A stretch of DNA of 64,000 nucleotides, from assembly GCA_958450365.1 (NCBI GenBank), contig CAUEEP010000733.1, positions 496,001-560,000 of the forward strand, written 5' to 3'. Source of the DNA: Mesorhabditis belari. Lineage: Eukaryota; Nematoda; Chromadorea; Rhabditida; Rhabditidae. A model generated the notes under the pieces. It was not told the DNA's origin, did no database searches, and saw only the letters and a program-made list of their open reading frames with translations. Shown piece after piece: positions 44,311 through 55,305 of the stretch. A program made the position numbers and the translations under genes. The stretch's first letter is position 1. The number at the start of each line of letters is the position of its first letter.

Positions 44311-45634
44311 TATTGAGGCTGATTCATTTTTCTAATAGCACTAATTTTTCTTTTGTACTGTGAATTTTCTTATTTGCTATTGTTTGTATGAGTGTTTTAT
44401 TGAAAAATAATAAAAACAGCTAAAAACTAATTAACTTCTGAATAAAAACAATGGAGAATCACTGATAATTAAACTGAGCTATTCATTGTCAGATCCGGTT
44501 TCACATAGCATTCGTTAAACAAAAATCACTGATGAGCTAAACAGATTTTTATTTAGTATATTTTTGATGATTCTCCTCCTTTCCATCTCACAATTGCCGA
44601 TGCTCTTCACCAATATTTATTGCATCAATCCAAGCCTAAAATAGAAAGTGATCCTGTAGCTATTGTATTTCAAATCTTCCAGCATCGGCTACTGTATCCT
44701 TTTTGTATCCCACCTGGTGGAATGTGAAACTGTAGTGAAAATTTCAAACTACTTGCAGAAATGACTCTTACAGTAATCATTTGCTACAAAAATTGTTTTT
44801 TACAAACCATACGCTGGATTGCTCATTGGGGAACCGATAAATTTCCAGATTGGTCGTCACCTTTTATCAGGTTGAAAGAATTTATAAGTGGTGGCTGTCG
44901 GTGAATTTCTAGATGTAGTCATTGACCTTAAACAAAAGAGTCAATTGTGTGCGGTTGTCAAATGTCAAGGTCAAAAGCTTGAAAGTTCTTTCAATTTAAA
45001 AAAATACAAAGTCGATCATCATGCAAACGATCTTAGCTGGATCTCCGCAGTCATCTAAAAGTTTAGACCAATTAAACACGAGTTCCAATTGGTAGACTTA
45101 ATAAAGTGAATAGCTTCAATCGAATGGCCGACCCCAAAAACCCCCGGGTAGAAATTTACAGCTAAATATCTTCTTTTTGTAAAATACCATTTACAAAGCA
45201 AAAGAGAAATCCCTGTGTTAGCAGTGTTCTTTGTGCGCTCTCCATTCGTAATCGCTCTCCATCTGGCATAAAACTCTGGTATAAGGGTTTCTCTTTTGGA
45301 ATTCATAAAAAGGAAAGAGCGGTGAGTGACTGAGTTGGTTTTTGCTGTTTTGGGCGTCACTATGCGCAAAATTTGGGACCAATTCCCGCCCTAAATTTGG
45401 CTTTATTTTTGAACAAATTCTACATCCCTTTAAATCAAACTAGCTGACACACTCAAGATTAAAACTGATATAAAAAGCTGATTTCATCTTTCTCCCTTTC
45501 ACTGTGTCTTCTGAAAGAGTTGCGAAACCGTTAAAAGGAAAAAGATAAGCTTTCCCTGCCTGACTCAACCAATTTCACCATTGATTTTCTCAAGTCGCTA
45601 TTTCAAAAACATTTCTATTTAACCAAATTCAGCT
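44311..45634. repeat. F-box intergenic region, right arm of an inverted repeat
   Basis: Holds the 3' flank of the 42756 gene and the promoter of the 45635 gene. Most of it has an inverted partner at 28680-29520. A segment of about 400 bp (44935-45420) has no counterpart on the left and I see no gene in it. Confidence 0.6.
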
Positions 45635-46807
45635 ATGTTCCCATTTTCCTTATTCCCCACCGAACTGAAGAACTTAATTCTGCAAAATCTGCGACTAGAG
45701 GAATCATTCAATTTGTTAAAAGTGAGCAAACGATGCAGGTTGTTGATTTTATCTCGTGGACCTTTTCCAAGAATGATTCCAAAAATCGAATTGCGAGTGT
45801 TAACAAAAAATGTTTACAAAGAATTTCTGAAAGGAGAAACGGCTGAGTTGATGATTGAAATCTCACTCATTGGCATTTACAAAGAATTCGAGTTCTATCC
45901 AAGTTTCACTTTTCGGGACAATTCGATTCATGGACGAGGATTCGCGATTGATGGAGTGAGGCCAATGTTCTGGAAAATGTTGAACAAAATCGATTACTGT
46001 AGAATATTACAAATCGATGTTCACTACTTTGAGGATACGAGTGAAAAGGAGAAACTTATTAGGCAATATTTTAGGAATTTGAAATTCCTACCGAAACTGA
46101 CTTGTGTAAACCTTTTGGATTTGAACATATCTGAGACAAAGCTTGGAAAAGTTATCTATGAAAATTTGAATATTTTGCAGCCGGTGAAAGCAAAGATTGG
46201 AACTTTATGGGCTCCACTCGATCGTTTCACGCCATTTTTGTCCGAAGAGATTTTGCGTCAAAATTTCTCATGTTGCGAATTTTTACAATGGAATATTCCG
46301 GGAGAGATCGACTTTGAAAAAATCTCAAAAATCGAGACGAATTGCCTGCTGATTCCGAATATGAAATGGGCTAATTTTCAAGAATCATTGAGCTATTTGA
46401 GTCACGGAAAGTTGTTGAATGGAAAACGAGAAATGGTGTTTTGTTTACAGTGTTTGGTTGATGATCAGCTCGTTCTCGATTCTTTTCGAATCGTTTTGAG
46501 AACTCTGGACTTTCCAAAGAGTTTTGTTGAGAAAAGTGGCAGGCAACGTTTGGAGGCTGGATCGATTGAAGCAGAGGATTTGATTGAGACTGTGAAAAAG
46601 TTGAAATGGAAAAATGCTGGAATGTTTGAGTATCCATATAAAGCGGCGGATTTCTCATTGTCAAGGAAACAAGGGTTTTTCAAAAGAAGTTTTGATGGTG
46701 GAGAGGAATGTCTTTATTTTGTGAATCAGCAGAAAGGAATCGTTCATCAGACTCACCAATATTTGGAGGTGTTCGTGAAATTTCGGAAAACTGTAGTGGA
46801 AGAATGA
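45635..46807 (+). CDS. F-box-like protein, 390 aa
   Basis: Single exon starting MFPFSLFPTELKNLIL. The F-box-like motif (residues 3-45, LLKVSKRCRLLIL) is the clearest of the cluster. PFPRMIPKIEL follows, the hinge shared across the family. Length matches relatives. Intact, no frame damage. Its 5' flank (about 45480-45634) is duplicated in inverted form at the right end of the tandem unit (28680-28840). Confidence 0.78.
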   Translation: MFPFSLFPTELKNLILQNLRLEESFNLLKVSKRCRLLILSRGPFPRMIPKIELRVLTKNVYKEFLKGETAELMIEISLIGIYKEFEFYPSFTFRDNSIHGRGFAIDGVRPMFWKMLNKIDYCRILQIDVHYFEDTSEKEKLIRQYFRNLKFLPKLTCVNLLDLNISETKLGKVIYENLNILQPVKAKIGTLWAPLDRFTPFLSEEILRQNFSCCEFLQWNIPGEIDFEKISKIETNCLLIPNMKWANFQESLSYLSHGKLLNGKREMVFCLQCLVDDQLVLDSFRIVLRTLDFPKSFVEKSGRQRLEAGSIEAEDLIETVKKLKWKNAGMFEYPYKAADFSLSRKQGFFKRSFDGGEECLYFVNQQKGIVHQTHQYLEVFVKFRKTVVEE

Positions 46808-48838
46808 TTAAAAAGCGGTAAGTTGTTTATCTCGTTAAAGTAAGATCATTAAAAATATTCAGGCGTCAGATTAGCGACATTTTTATTCAAAATAGACTCT
46901 TTTAAGGTTATTCAGTCGGCTGAATACTTTTATAATGTTTTTATTGGCTCTTTCTCTTTCACCTTAATGATAAACTTGTGTATTTTGTGCTCTTGAATGG
47001 AAATACAATGGTAATTGGTGCCCTTTAGAGAACGTATTAACGAAAGGAACACACTTTTACATTACTTAATTTAAAGTTGATCATTTTATGTGACTAATAT
47101 TTGTCAAAAAGCATTGAAAGAGCCTTTTCGTTAGTTCTCGTTTCTTTACCTCGCACTCTTCTGCTGCTAAATGTTCTAAAACCTTGTTTCTGATTATAAA
47201 AGAGTTACTCACTTGATCGATTCCACACGAAATCTCAAAAACTAGCAAATAGATTTCTTTGTAAAAGAAAAGGATTTGGCAAAATCTTTCAAAGAGAAAA
47301 TGATCGGAGAAATGTTGAGATCATTTTGTTTCGCAAAATGAGTGACGCGTAAGAAAAGCACCGAGCAAGCAGCTGGATTTGGTTGATGTAGTTGAATTCT
47401 CAGAGAAACAGATTCTCATCTCATTGATTAAAAACTCAGCATTCAAAAACAGCTTCCTCTCCTCTTTTTATTCTCAATGTTAGGTTCGACATTTGTTCAT
47501 GAATAAAAACCCAATCTTACTCGCTCTCACTACTCTTCCTCGCAATATTCCATCATCAGCACATAAAATGATTGAGAATCATTAAAGATCTCCTCGAGTG
47601 CGTAAAATTGGACGAAATTTCGATGAGTGAATCTTTTCAATGTTATCCATTCTCTCTGCAAGTTTTGAACGTCAGCGTTCTCCGCTTGAAAGATGTATTT
47701 CGCAGCAACTTTTCTGCAATTGTGAATTTGAATCTTGGAATCTTAAAATCTTAAAAATAGAACTGGAATTGGAGCCGTGAGTTTGTTGAATGCTTTATTT
47801 ATTTTGACACAATTGCAAAATAAAATGTTCGTATGGCTTTTGATTATTTTTGTTTTGGTTTCAAGGAGCATGGAAAGGGTAAGGATTTGATAAGCTTACA
47901 AGTATGATTAAGATTAGGTTTGATGTTAGCTAAAACTGTTAAATAAAACAAATTTTCTCACCTTTGACTTATGAAAAACTGCTCAGTGAAGCGTTAAGCA
48001 GCTCCCCGTTTTCTTACAAGTGAACGATCGCAACCTGGAGTCGGAATCATTGAAAGATTGAATAAAACTATTTAGAGACAAGATTACGATAGTTTAAACA
48101 TTTTTGCCTTCCTTAAATTTCAGAAAAACTGAAATGAAGTAATTATGGATTTGATTAAATCGAAAGGAATGGAAAAGTTCGAAGAATTTACATTTGAAGC
48201 AAAAACGATTCGAAACGATTTTCATGACCATTTCCGAAATGGTTTGCTGAAAGATTTTCATGAAGCTTTCCAAGAAACGAATGTGATTTTTCAGTTTTTC
48301 AAAAGAAATTCATCAGTTCAACGGAATTTTCGGTCCATGGTCTTTAAAGCTGTTAAAACCAAGCTTTAAAAGCTCAAAATTTGTATGAGCAAATTGGAAA
48401 AGAAGAAAAAAAGATGCTTTGTGAAAACATTGAAAGATGTAGGACCATTGATGGATTGATTTTGGATTCGGAACTTTGACTATTTGAAGAAAAAGATTTC
48501 AGATGTTGATGATTTGGTGTGTCTTTTGATACTCTTCTATCTGGATCGAGAAACAGATCAGTGAGATTCAATTTCTGATGCAATATGCTTCAAGGACAAA
48601 GAGGGATAGACGGGAAACTTAAAAAAACTCTAGTAACAAAAATACTAGGATTCCAGTTCTGCATTTCATCCTGTGATTTCATTTTGATAATAGGCTACCG
48701 TAACCGTTCTTTTCTCTTGATATTGTAAAACCTGTTCTCCAAAGGGACAACCAGAGTGACCGTTGATTCAATTGTCGCGAAAAGTGAAAGTTCTCTCATT
48801 CAACATTTATCGATCAACTACAGGGTTGTTTACTCGAA
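46808..48838. other. 2-kb stretch with possible F-box remnants
   Basis: No intact gene. About 47570-47750 and 48145-48369 are open on plus with family-like composition (MDLIKSKGMEKFEEFTF, then NGLLKDFHEAFQETN). They could be decayed pieces of an F-box-family gene, but I cannot align them confidently. The last ~150 bp should be the promoter of the 48839 gene. Confidence 0.35.
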
Positions 48839-50303
48839 ATGTCTCCCTTCAAATTCTCCTATTCAACTCTTCCCAAAGAACTCAAGGATTCTGTATTGAG
48901 ATTTGTCAGTGTTGCGGATTCAATTAAATTCTTAAAAACGAGCAAAGAATCGAGAGGTTTATTGCTGAAAAATGGTCCGTTACTAGGGAGATTTTTCGAT
49001 GAAATCCATTTGCAGATCGGATTTCCGTTTGATGACGAGGAATGTCATCCGATGATGTTCATTTATTTGAGGAGAAATAGGAAAACTCTGTACATAGTCT
49101 TCGCAAAAGATGGATTAGAATTTGACAAAGAGTTTTCAATCAAAAAAGTATCGGTGAAGCTTTTTTGGAATTTCTTCAATAGAGTGCAATTTTGTCGAAA
49201 GCTAAAATTCGACTTTTCCATGGGAAGAACAAGATTTTTACCAAGTGAAGAAAGTCGGGACTATTTCCTTACTTGGAACCCAATATTTTCAAATATTCAC
49301 TACGTATCCATACTCAATATCACCGGAAATTTACATCTTATGTGTGGATTCTTTGAGAAATTCTATTCAACAAATGTTATCGATAAATTTCAACCAAAAA
49401 TCACTTGGATTCAAGAAAAAGATGATTTGGCGGCTGAATTTTTCAAGAATTTAATGCAGAAATCAATGCTTTCTGGATGCAAAGTTTGCTCATTTGATGA
49501 TTTTAATAAAGATAATCGGTTGTTGACCTTCATGGAATCGTTTACGAAAACGAATGCTGAGCTGGTTTTGGCGAATGGGAATTATGAGCATTTTCAGGCA
49601 ATGCTTAAAGACTACAATATTATTTGCAAATTGAATAATTATACTGCTATCTCTACCGTAAATTCTGACTCTTGGGTGACAAGGGCACCGAAAGATCTTA
49701 TAATTAGATAAGAAGTAAGAAGTAAGGTAGTTTTCGAGAGTTGGTACGTTTTAGAAAATGAAATTATAACTTTAAGAAGGTGTGACTTTGATTCAAAGTC
49801 AAACTCTCCGTTCTAAGCTAACAGAATCGATCAAAAGAAACGAATCTAGAAAAAATTTGCTTTCTTTTGTAATCAAAATCTTTCAGGATATCCGAAAGCT
49901 CTTCAAGAATATAATCGAGAACGGAATCCCAAGCACAAATCCTCATTCATCAATCGCCATCTTTCCCAATAGTCCCATTTGCTTAGGATTCGAGGAATCC
50001 TATGGAGATCTTATTATGAATCTTGATTCTTTCCAATTCTCATCAATTCCCGATCTTTCTCCTGAAGCCATTCATTTGTTTAGCTATTTCAAGAAACAGT
50101 ACCACCTCAGTCTTTTGCATAATTCCACTGGTTTTAATAGGATTTTGAAAAATAACTCTACTAGTAAAAGTTTGTATTTTAAAAAGGAGATCTCCGCAAA
50201 GAAAAGTTTAATTTGTATGATAATTTGGTTGCTCGATCGCGATGATGAACACGAATATGTTGTCGGTTTTGAGGTTTTCCTCAAATATTATTATGTACTT
50301 TGA
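48839..50303 (+). CDS. F-box-like protein, 391 aa, with apparent GC-AG intron
   Basis: Exon 1 48839-49597 (MSPFKFSYSTLPKELKD…) ends NYEHFQ at CAG|GCAATG. Exon 2 49887-50303 starts after AAATCTTTCAG with DIRKLFKNIIENG. Both are phase 0 and the product is 391 aa, equal to its relatives. The junction rebuilds the family stretch seen as FDEFQEAIRIILKNG in the 40912 gene. The donor would be GC, not GT. Without splicing, the first frame runs to 49711 and the second part would be orphaned, so a disrupted gene is the alternative. Confidence 0.6.
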
Positions 50304-50570
50304 TTTTTGAACAATAAAAGCATCAAGCACAAAATTAGTTTTGAAGCAAATTTGCAGAGAATAACAAACGAAGTAATTAAATTGAGCTTTTTTGGAGACT
50401 CTGAGTTTGGAAAGGATTTTTTTTGTGAGCTCGCGTGATATGAAAGGAAATTGGAGAAATTGAACCATAATCTTTCGGTTGATTGTAGTTCAAAAATTGT
50501 AGCCTTTTAGCTAAAAAAACTAAATTTTTAGCAAGTGATGGATTTTTGAAAACTTCTTTGTTTCAGTAAA

Positions 50571-52145
50571 ATGTGGTTATTATCGTATTCAATACTCGGT
50601 CTAATTTCTCCCGTCTCCACTTTGACTTTGGTATGTTATTCATTGCAAACGATCTGGTAATGAAGTTTGAATCCAAGTTGGTACTAGAGTTTTGAAACAT
50701 TAGAAACATTTCTATCTTATTCACACTTATCCGTGATATGGCAACTTAAGACCAAAAACTACAAGCTCTTCAACGAATCGCCGACTGTTCGATTGACCGC
50801 CCAAAATTTCGCACAGGTATCAAAAATGTACCACATGTGAACCAAAACATCATCAAAATTCGAGTTTAAAGCTAATTTCAAGATTTTTGGCTTTTTTGGA
50901 GTGCCAAACACCTTTACACTTTAAAAGTTGACCAAATCGCAAAAGTAAAATGTTTTCATTAAAGAATCGACCCAAATTTGCAATACTTCTTCAAGAAATT
51001 AACCAAGCTCTTGGTTTTTTCAAAAACCTAGTTTTCGAGTGTAGTGTATCGATTAGAAACACACTTTTTCACCTACCTATTTTTACCGATCCAGCACTTC
51101 AGGAAGTCAACTCCTCACCGAATCCTTGGATAATTGTTATCTATAGCGAATCAAGTAAATTATGCAAACGGTAAGAAATAAAGTTAAACTAATCAAATTA
51201 AAAAATAATCGCTTTAGCTATTCAAAAGGAGGATGGCCGAAGCTGGTCAAGGCTATTGGGGAGTGGGAAGACAAATTTTCGGAGATATTCGGAAAAAATC
51301 GGGTAATCGTGATAGACTTGAGAACCAAGTTTAAATTGTTGCGTTAGATGGGCGCAATCGAAGAAGGTGAGGGACTTTTTGCGACAAATGAGTACGATTT
51401 TCCGATCATCAAGATTTTCCCTCCGAACTCGAGTGGTCAGTTTGATATGATTATCAGTTTTTAAACTGTATTTGATTAGTTAATTAGTAAGACAAACACT
51501 AGCGCAGAAAAATGCTGTGTTTTTAACTTTTCCAAAGAAATTTTAAGATTGTATATTTAGGAGTACCGTTGAGCAAGAAAATCAACTGGTACAGCACCGA
51601 TGAAATGCTCGAGATTTTGCTTGCTATTCATAAAATCGGTAAAGAAGAGGTTAGACTCGTGAATTTACCATGGATCTACCAGATCTAGGTTTTGCCAAAA
51701 ACATCGCAAGAATGGACCACGCGAATCGACAAAATTTGGAACAATTGGCAAAAAGAGTTGGCATTGGCCAATAAGGGAGGTTTGTATCAGTTTGGGCTTT
51801 TTCAATCTTGATGACTTTCGGTTTTGGAAGATAATTTATATTTATTTTAAAGTGATCTAGATACAGTTTAAACAATTTTCAGAAAAAGTCGTTCTGGAGA
51901 CTTACACGCAAATCATCCGCACAGTCACAACTACAAGAGTCGTGAATCCTTTCCGTTTGTTCATCGGCGTCATTTTTCTGTTTCTCCTTTGTTTGAAATG
52001 GATCGTGAAATGTGGTGACACGGGTGTCCCTGAAGATAATGAGCATGAAGAACCGGAAACGAGTTTCCATAGAGCTCCTGAATACTCGTATGATCATCCC
52101 CAGCCACAGGCACGGTCACAGGCAATTCCACTTCCACCTTCATGA
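50571..52145 (+). CDS. Type I membrane protein with redox-dead thioredoxin/PDI-like domain, copy C (best model)
   Basis: Eight exons: 50571-50630, 50751-50816, 51103-51170, 51218-51302, 51348-51435, 51561-51649, 51689-51779 and 51883-52145, all phase-consistent, 269 aa. Exon 1 is a signal peptide (MWLLSYSILGLISPVSTLTL). Residues 21-140 follow a PDI domain: SPTVRLTAQNF, NPWIIVIYSES, SKLC in place of CGHC, W-rich helix, then EYDFPIIKIFPP with the conserved cis-proline. A linker of ~65 residues (QEWTTRIDKIWNNWQKEL), one transmembrane helix (FRLFIGVIFLFLLCLKWIV) and a polar tail (HRAPEYSYDHPQPQ) follow. TTTCAG lies 4 nt before the ATG (likely trans-splice acceptor). With only one active-site cysteine it cannot act as an oxidoreductase; a holdase or receptor-partner role is inference. 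Confidence 0.75.
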
Positions 52146-52503
52146 CTACTTCTAATTAGTTTTCCTTTTCACTAAATGCTTTTATTGTAATCTCCAGTAT
52201 CAAGCGCTTTTGTCAGCTTTCAACTCTATTTTCCACAAAATTCAACGAATTCTCTTTTAATAAATAAAATTTTCCACATTTTGTACACGCAAAAGTCATC
52301 ACAATCTGAAATTTGTAGCTGTCACCTGTCCAAATTTTTGGAAAGAAGTTTTGCCTTAAATTTGTTTGTATTTTTGAACAATTTGAAGGAAATGCAAAAA
52401 GATCTGTTCTCTGAGGATCCTCGTTGATTCAGAAGTAGCCGAACGGAGAGAACAACGCGACTCAAGACTTACATAAAGCTATACTAATGGCATGAGTCCT
52501 TAA

Positions 52504-53257
52504 AGGGGTGGGGCGGTCGATCGTTTGCTTTCCTATTTTGCTGCGTTTCTTTGGTCGACTCATTTTTGGGTATCTGAAAAAAAGAAACAATTATTATGAC
52601 CTGAAAATGATAAAGAAAGCTCGTTAAAAAGAAGAAAAATTAACTGAAAAAAAATCCTTTGCAAGCGCTCTTTAAGTAGTTTTTTTTTCGCCATGGGTAG
52701 GCTTACGGTATTATCCACGTTTTAGCGCGCAGAAAGTCGTCAAACGTCATTTTTGTCTTCAAAACATTATAACTTTTTTGTGAGTTGACAAATTAATACG
52801 ATTTTGGTCTCAAAATGACCGCAGACAACATTTTGACAAAGTCTACTCCTTGGCATTTCCTAATTTTTTGTTATCATCGAGTAGTGGAGGGCCAAATGCA
52901 GGTGAGTTTGGCCGTTTCTGTGTAAAATTACCGATTTTTTTTGATAAAATGCGATTTTAAAAGAATCTACCAGACGGATTTTGATAATTTTTTTTCGCCA
53001 TTGAATTCAGCACATTTTTCTGCGTCAAATGGCTATTCAAACGTAAAAATCCTATAGAAAACGCATTTTCGCGCGGATGTGGGGGGAGAGGGGTATTAAT
53101 CGCGGTGGATCAACTGTAAAGTGTACCGTTGAAAACTAATGAAAAAAGTCCGTTTGTTTAATACATTTCGTATAGCATCAGTAGCATTTTGTTTCCGTTC
53201 GATTTTTTATTTATAGATGAAGTATTATTATTGTATGTGAAAGGGGAAGTTGTCCCA
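52504..53257. other. Non-coding left part of the insertion
   Basis: No gene is seen. From about 53106 onward the sequence matches the 5' flank of the left SCP gene (32530 downward in inverted orientation), so the gene duplication begins here, directly inside the 16-bp inverted repeat. Confidence 0.5.
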
Positions 53258-53265
53258 TATAAAAG
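53258..53265 (+). promoter_or_regulatory. TATA box of right SCP gene
   Basis: TATAAAAG about 60 bp upstream of the ATG at 53326, identical to the left copy. Confidence 0.6.
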
Positions 53266-53325
53266 CCCTCTGCAATGACTGGCAAATCAACGGATCCCCG
53301 GATTCATTCATTTCATCGTTCGACA

Positions 53326-55305
53326 ATGAAATTCACTCTTCTGTGCGCTCTTTTTGGAGGCCAGTAGTTATTTTTTGTATTGAGATATTGACTATTGAGA
53401 TAAAACGAGTCTGGCACTCTTGACTGCAAGCATATGAAAGCTAAACTAACAGCAATTAGTCAATGCTTTCCATTTTCAGGTATTTCGGCGGTTGTCCTGC
53501 CGGGTGCTGAGATCACTGGACTTGTTAATGTAAGAAGTCCGTCGAAATCCTTTTCAAATCCCTCCCCTTTAGGCCCACAATTCATTCCGTTCTCAGTTGG
53601 CCTTAGGAACGTATAAAGCAAAAGATGGGACACCATTTGCTTCAGCCACCAATATGTTGTTGATTGTGAGTGAATACGGAATAGAGAGATACAGGGAGAA
53701 TACTCAGCTGCAATGTATTGTATTCAGCAATGGAACTCGACTTTGGCGACAAGTGCCTCGAACTATGCGGCCACTTGTTCATTTCTGACTCATTCGGGCA
53801 CAAGTGGAGTCGGCGAGAATCTCTACATCACGACGAGCAGTGTTATCACGGGAATAGGTAGACACGAATGCTCACTGAATTTCCTTCATAAGCAAATCCT
53901 TTCAGGGGCTGCTTCCAGCAATTCGTGGGCTAATGAGTTCTACAATTTTGGACCGAAAGGCTATGTCTACTGGTCTTCGGGCAATAACTCGACTGGACAT
54001 GCTACACAGGTGAGAAGATATTCATTGTATTTCAAAGATGACTCGTTCAGATGGCCTGGGCAACCACAGGGACCGTTGGTTGTGGATATGCGACTTGCTC
54101 GAATGGTCCAACTGGATGGACATCATACACAATTGTCGTCTGTCAATACTATCAACAGTGAGTGAACCTAACTGGATTTCAGCTCCATTTTTACAGAGGA
54201 AACTGGGGAGGACAACAGGCGTATGCCCAGGGAACCACATGCTCCCAATGTCCATCTGGGACGACATGTCAGACGAGCACTGGTCTCTGCGCAAGCGGAA
54301 GTGGAGCCACGACGACCCCATCCTCCATCACCACAGTCAAAACGACTACAGCTCAAGGAGCCGGCACACCTTGTCAACAGTGTGCCCGCAACGTGGACAC
54401 TCTCAACGAGCAGTACTATCCTAATCTGGGAACGGTCTCTTTTACCTACAGGTATACGATTTATGCTACATAGTTGTCGCAACAAGATAAAGTTCTGGCA
54501 AATTTTTATCTGACTCTTGTGCAATTCGATGATCGATTCTCGATGGCGGAGCTTCTAGCCATTCTAAAAACAACACATTTTATATGAAAAAGTTGCAATC
54601 ATATTTTAAATATAATAAAAACAAAAAAAAACCAGAAATGAAGCTTAAATCAGACAGACGTGATATCTTGTTGCGGTTTTTATGGCGCACCCTGTATATC
54701 TGAGAGCACAACCCCATAACCCCTAGACCATCTATACTTTCCAGAACTGACCCAGCCAACGGCAATTGTTTGATCGCCGATTGGTACTGCAAAGTCGACG
54801 CTCCCTATCAAACGGTTGGTTTGATAAGAAGAAATACAGAAAGCAATACTCCAGAAAAGCATAAGCTAGTACATTTGTATGATTATATTATTCCTTCCCT
54901 TCAAGGCCGGCTTCCAACTGTACACTGGCGGTCCAAGCTACATGACTCAAGTATTGGATTATAACAACATTGTCGGCATCACCTATGTAAGTCATCGGAA
55001 TGACTTGGAATTCTTAGGGTTATCAGGCGTCACTATTTTAAGAAGAAGGATTTGTTTAATATTTTGAAAATCTACAGTTGGGCGCCAACGACACGACCGC
55101 TAACGGCAAATACAAGCCGTTTGTGTGCAACAGTGCATCCCAATGGAGCTTCAACGGAGTGGTCAGTGAAAAAATATGGGTTTCACTTTAACTTAGACTT
55201 ACTCAAGGTTATTAGAGGTTGTTAGGGTGAGAATAAACGTCACATCAATATAATTGAAGCTGCTTTCAGAGTGATCTTGTCTTGGATTGCTTCGCCTACA
55301 GTTAA
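53326..55305 (+). CDS. SCP/TAPS (CAP-domain) secreted protein, right copy
   Basis: Exons 53326-53359, 53480-53529, 53573-53665, 53728-53857, 53906-54009, 54051-54157, 54197-54451, 54745-54814, 54906-54986, 55078-55161 and 55270-55305 have sizes identical to the left copy, giving 347 aa. It differs at only a few residues (for example VVLPGAE for VFLPAAE, TPSSI for TPSSV, SFTYR for SFAYR). CAP motifs and all cysteines that I checked are retained. The exon 1 GC donor is also retained. Intron 7 contains a Tc1-like terminal remnant (about 54465-54705, ending GCGCACCCTGTAT) instead of the fragment in the left copy. Both copies look functional. Confidence 0.85.

Noticed and set aside
45055..45369. 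104-codon minus frame between F-box genes
   Set aside because: No motif and no family resemblance. It lies in the segment of the F-box intergenic region absent from the inverted copy, with no other coding sign.
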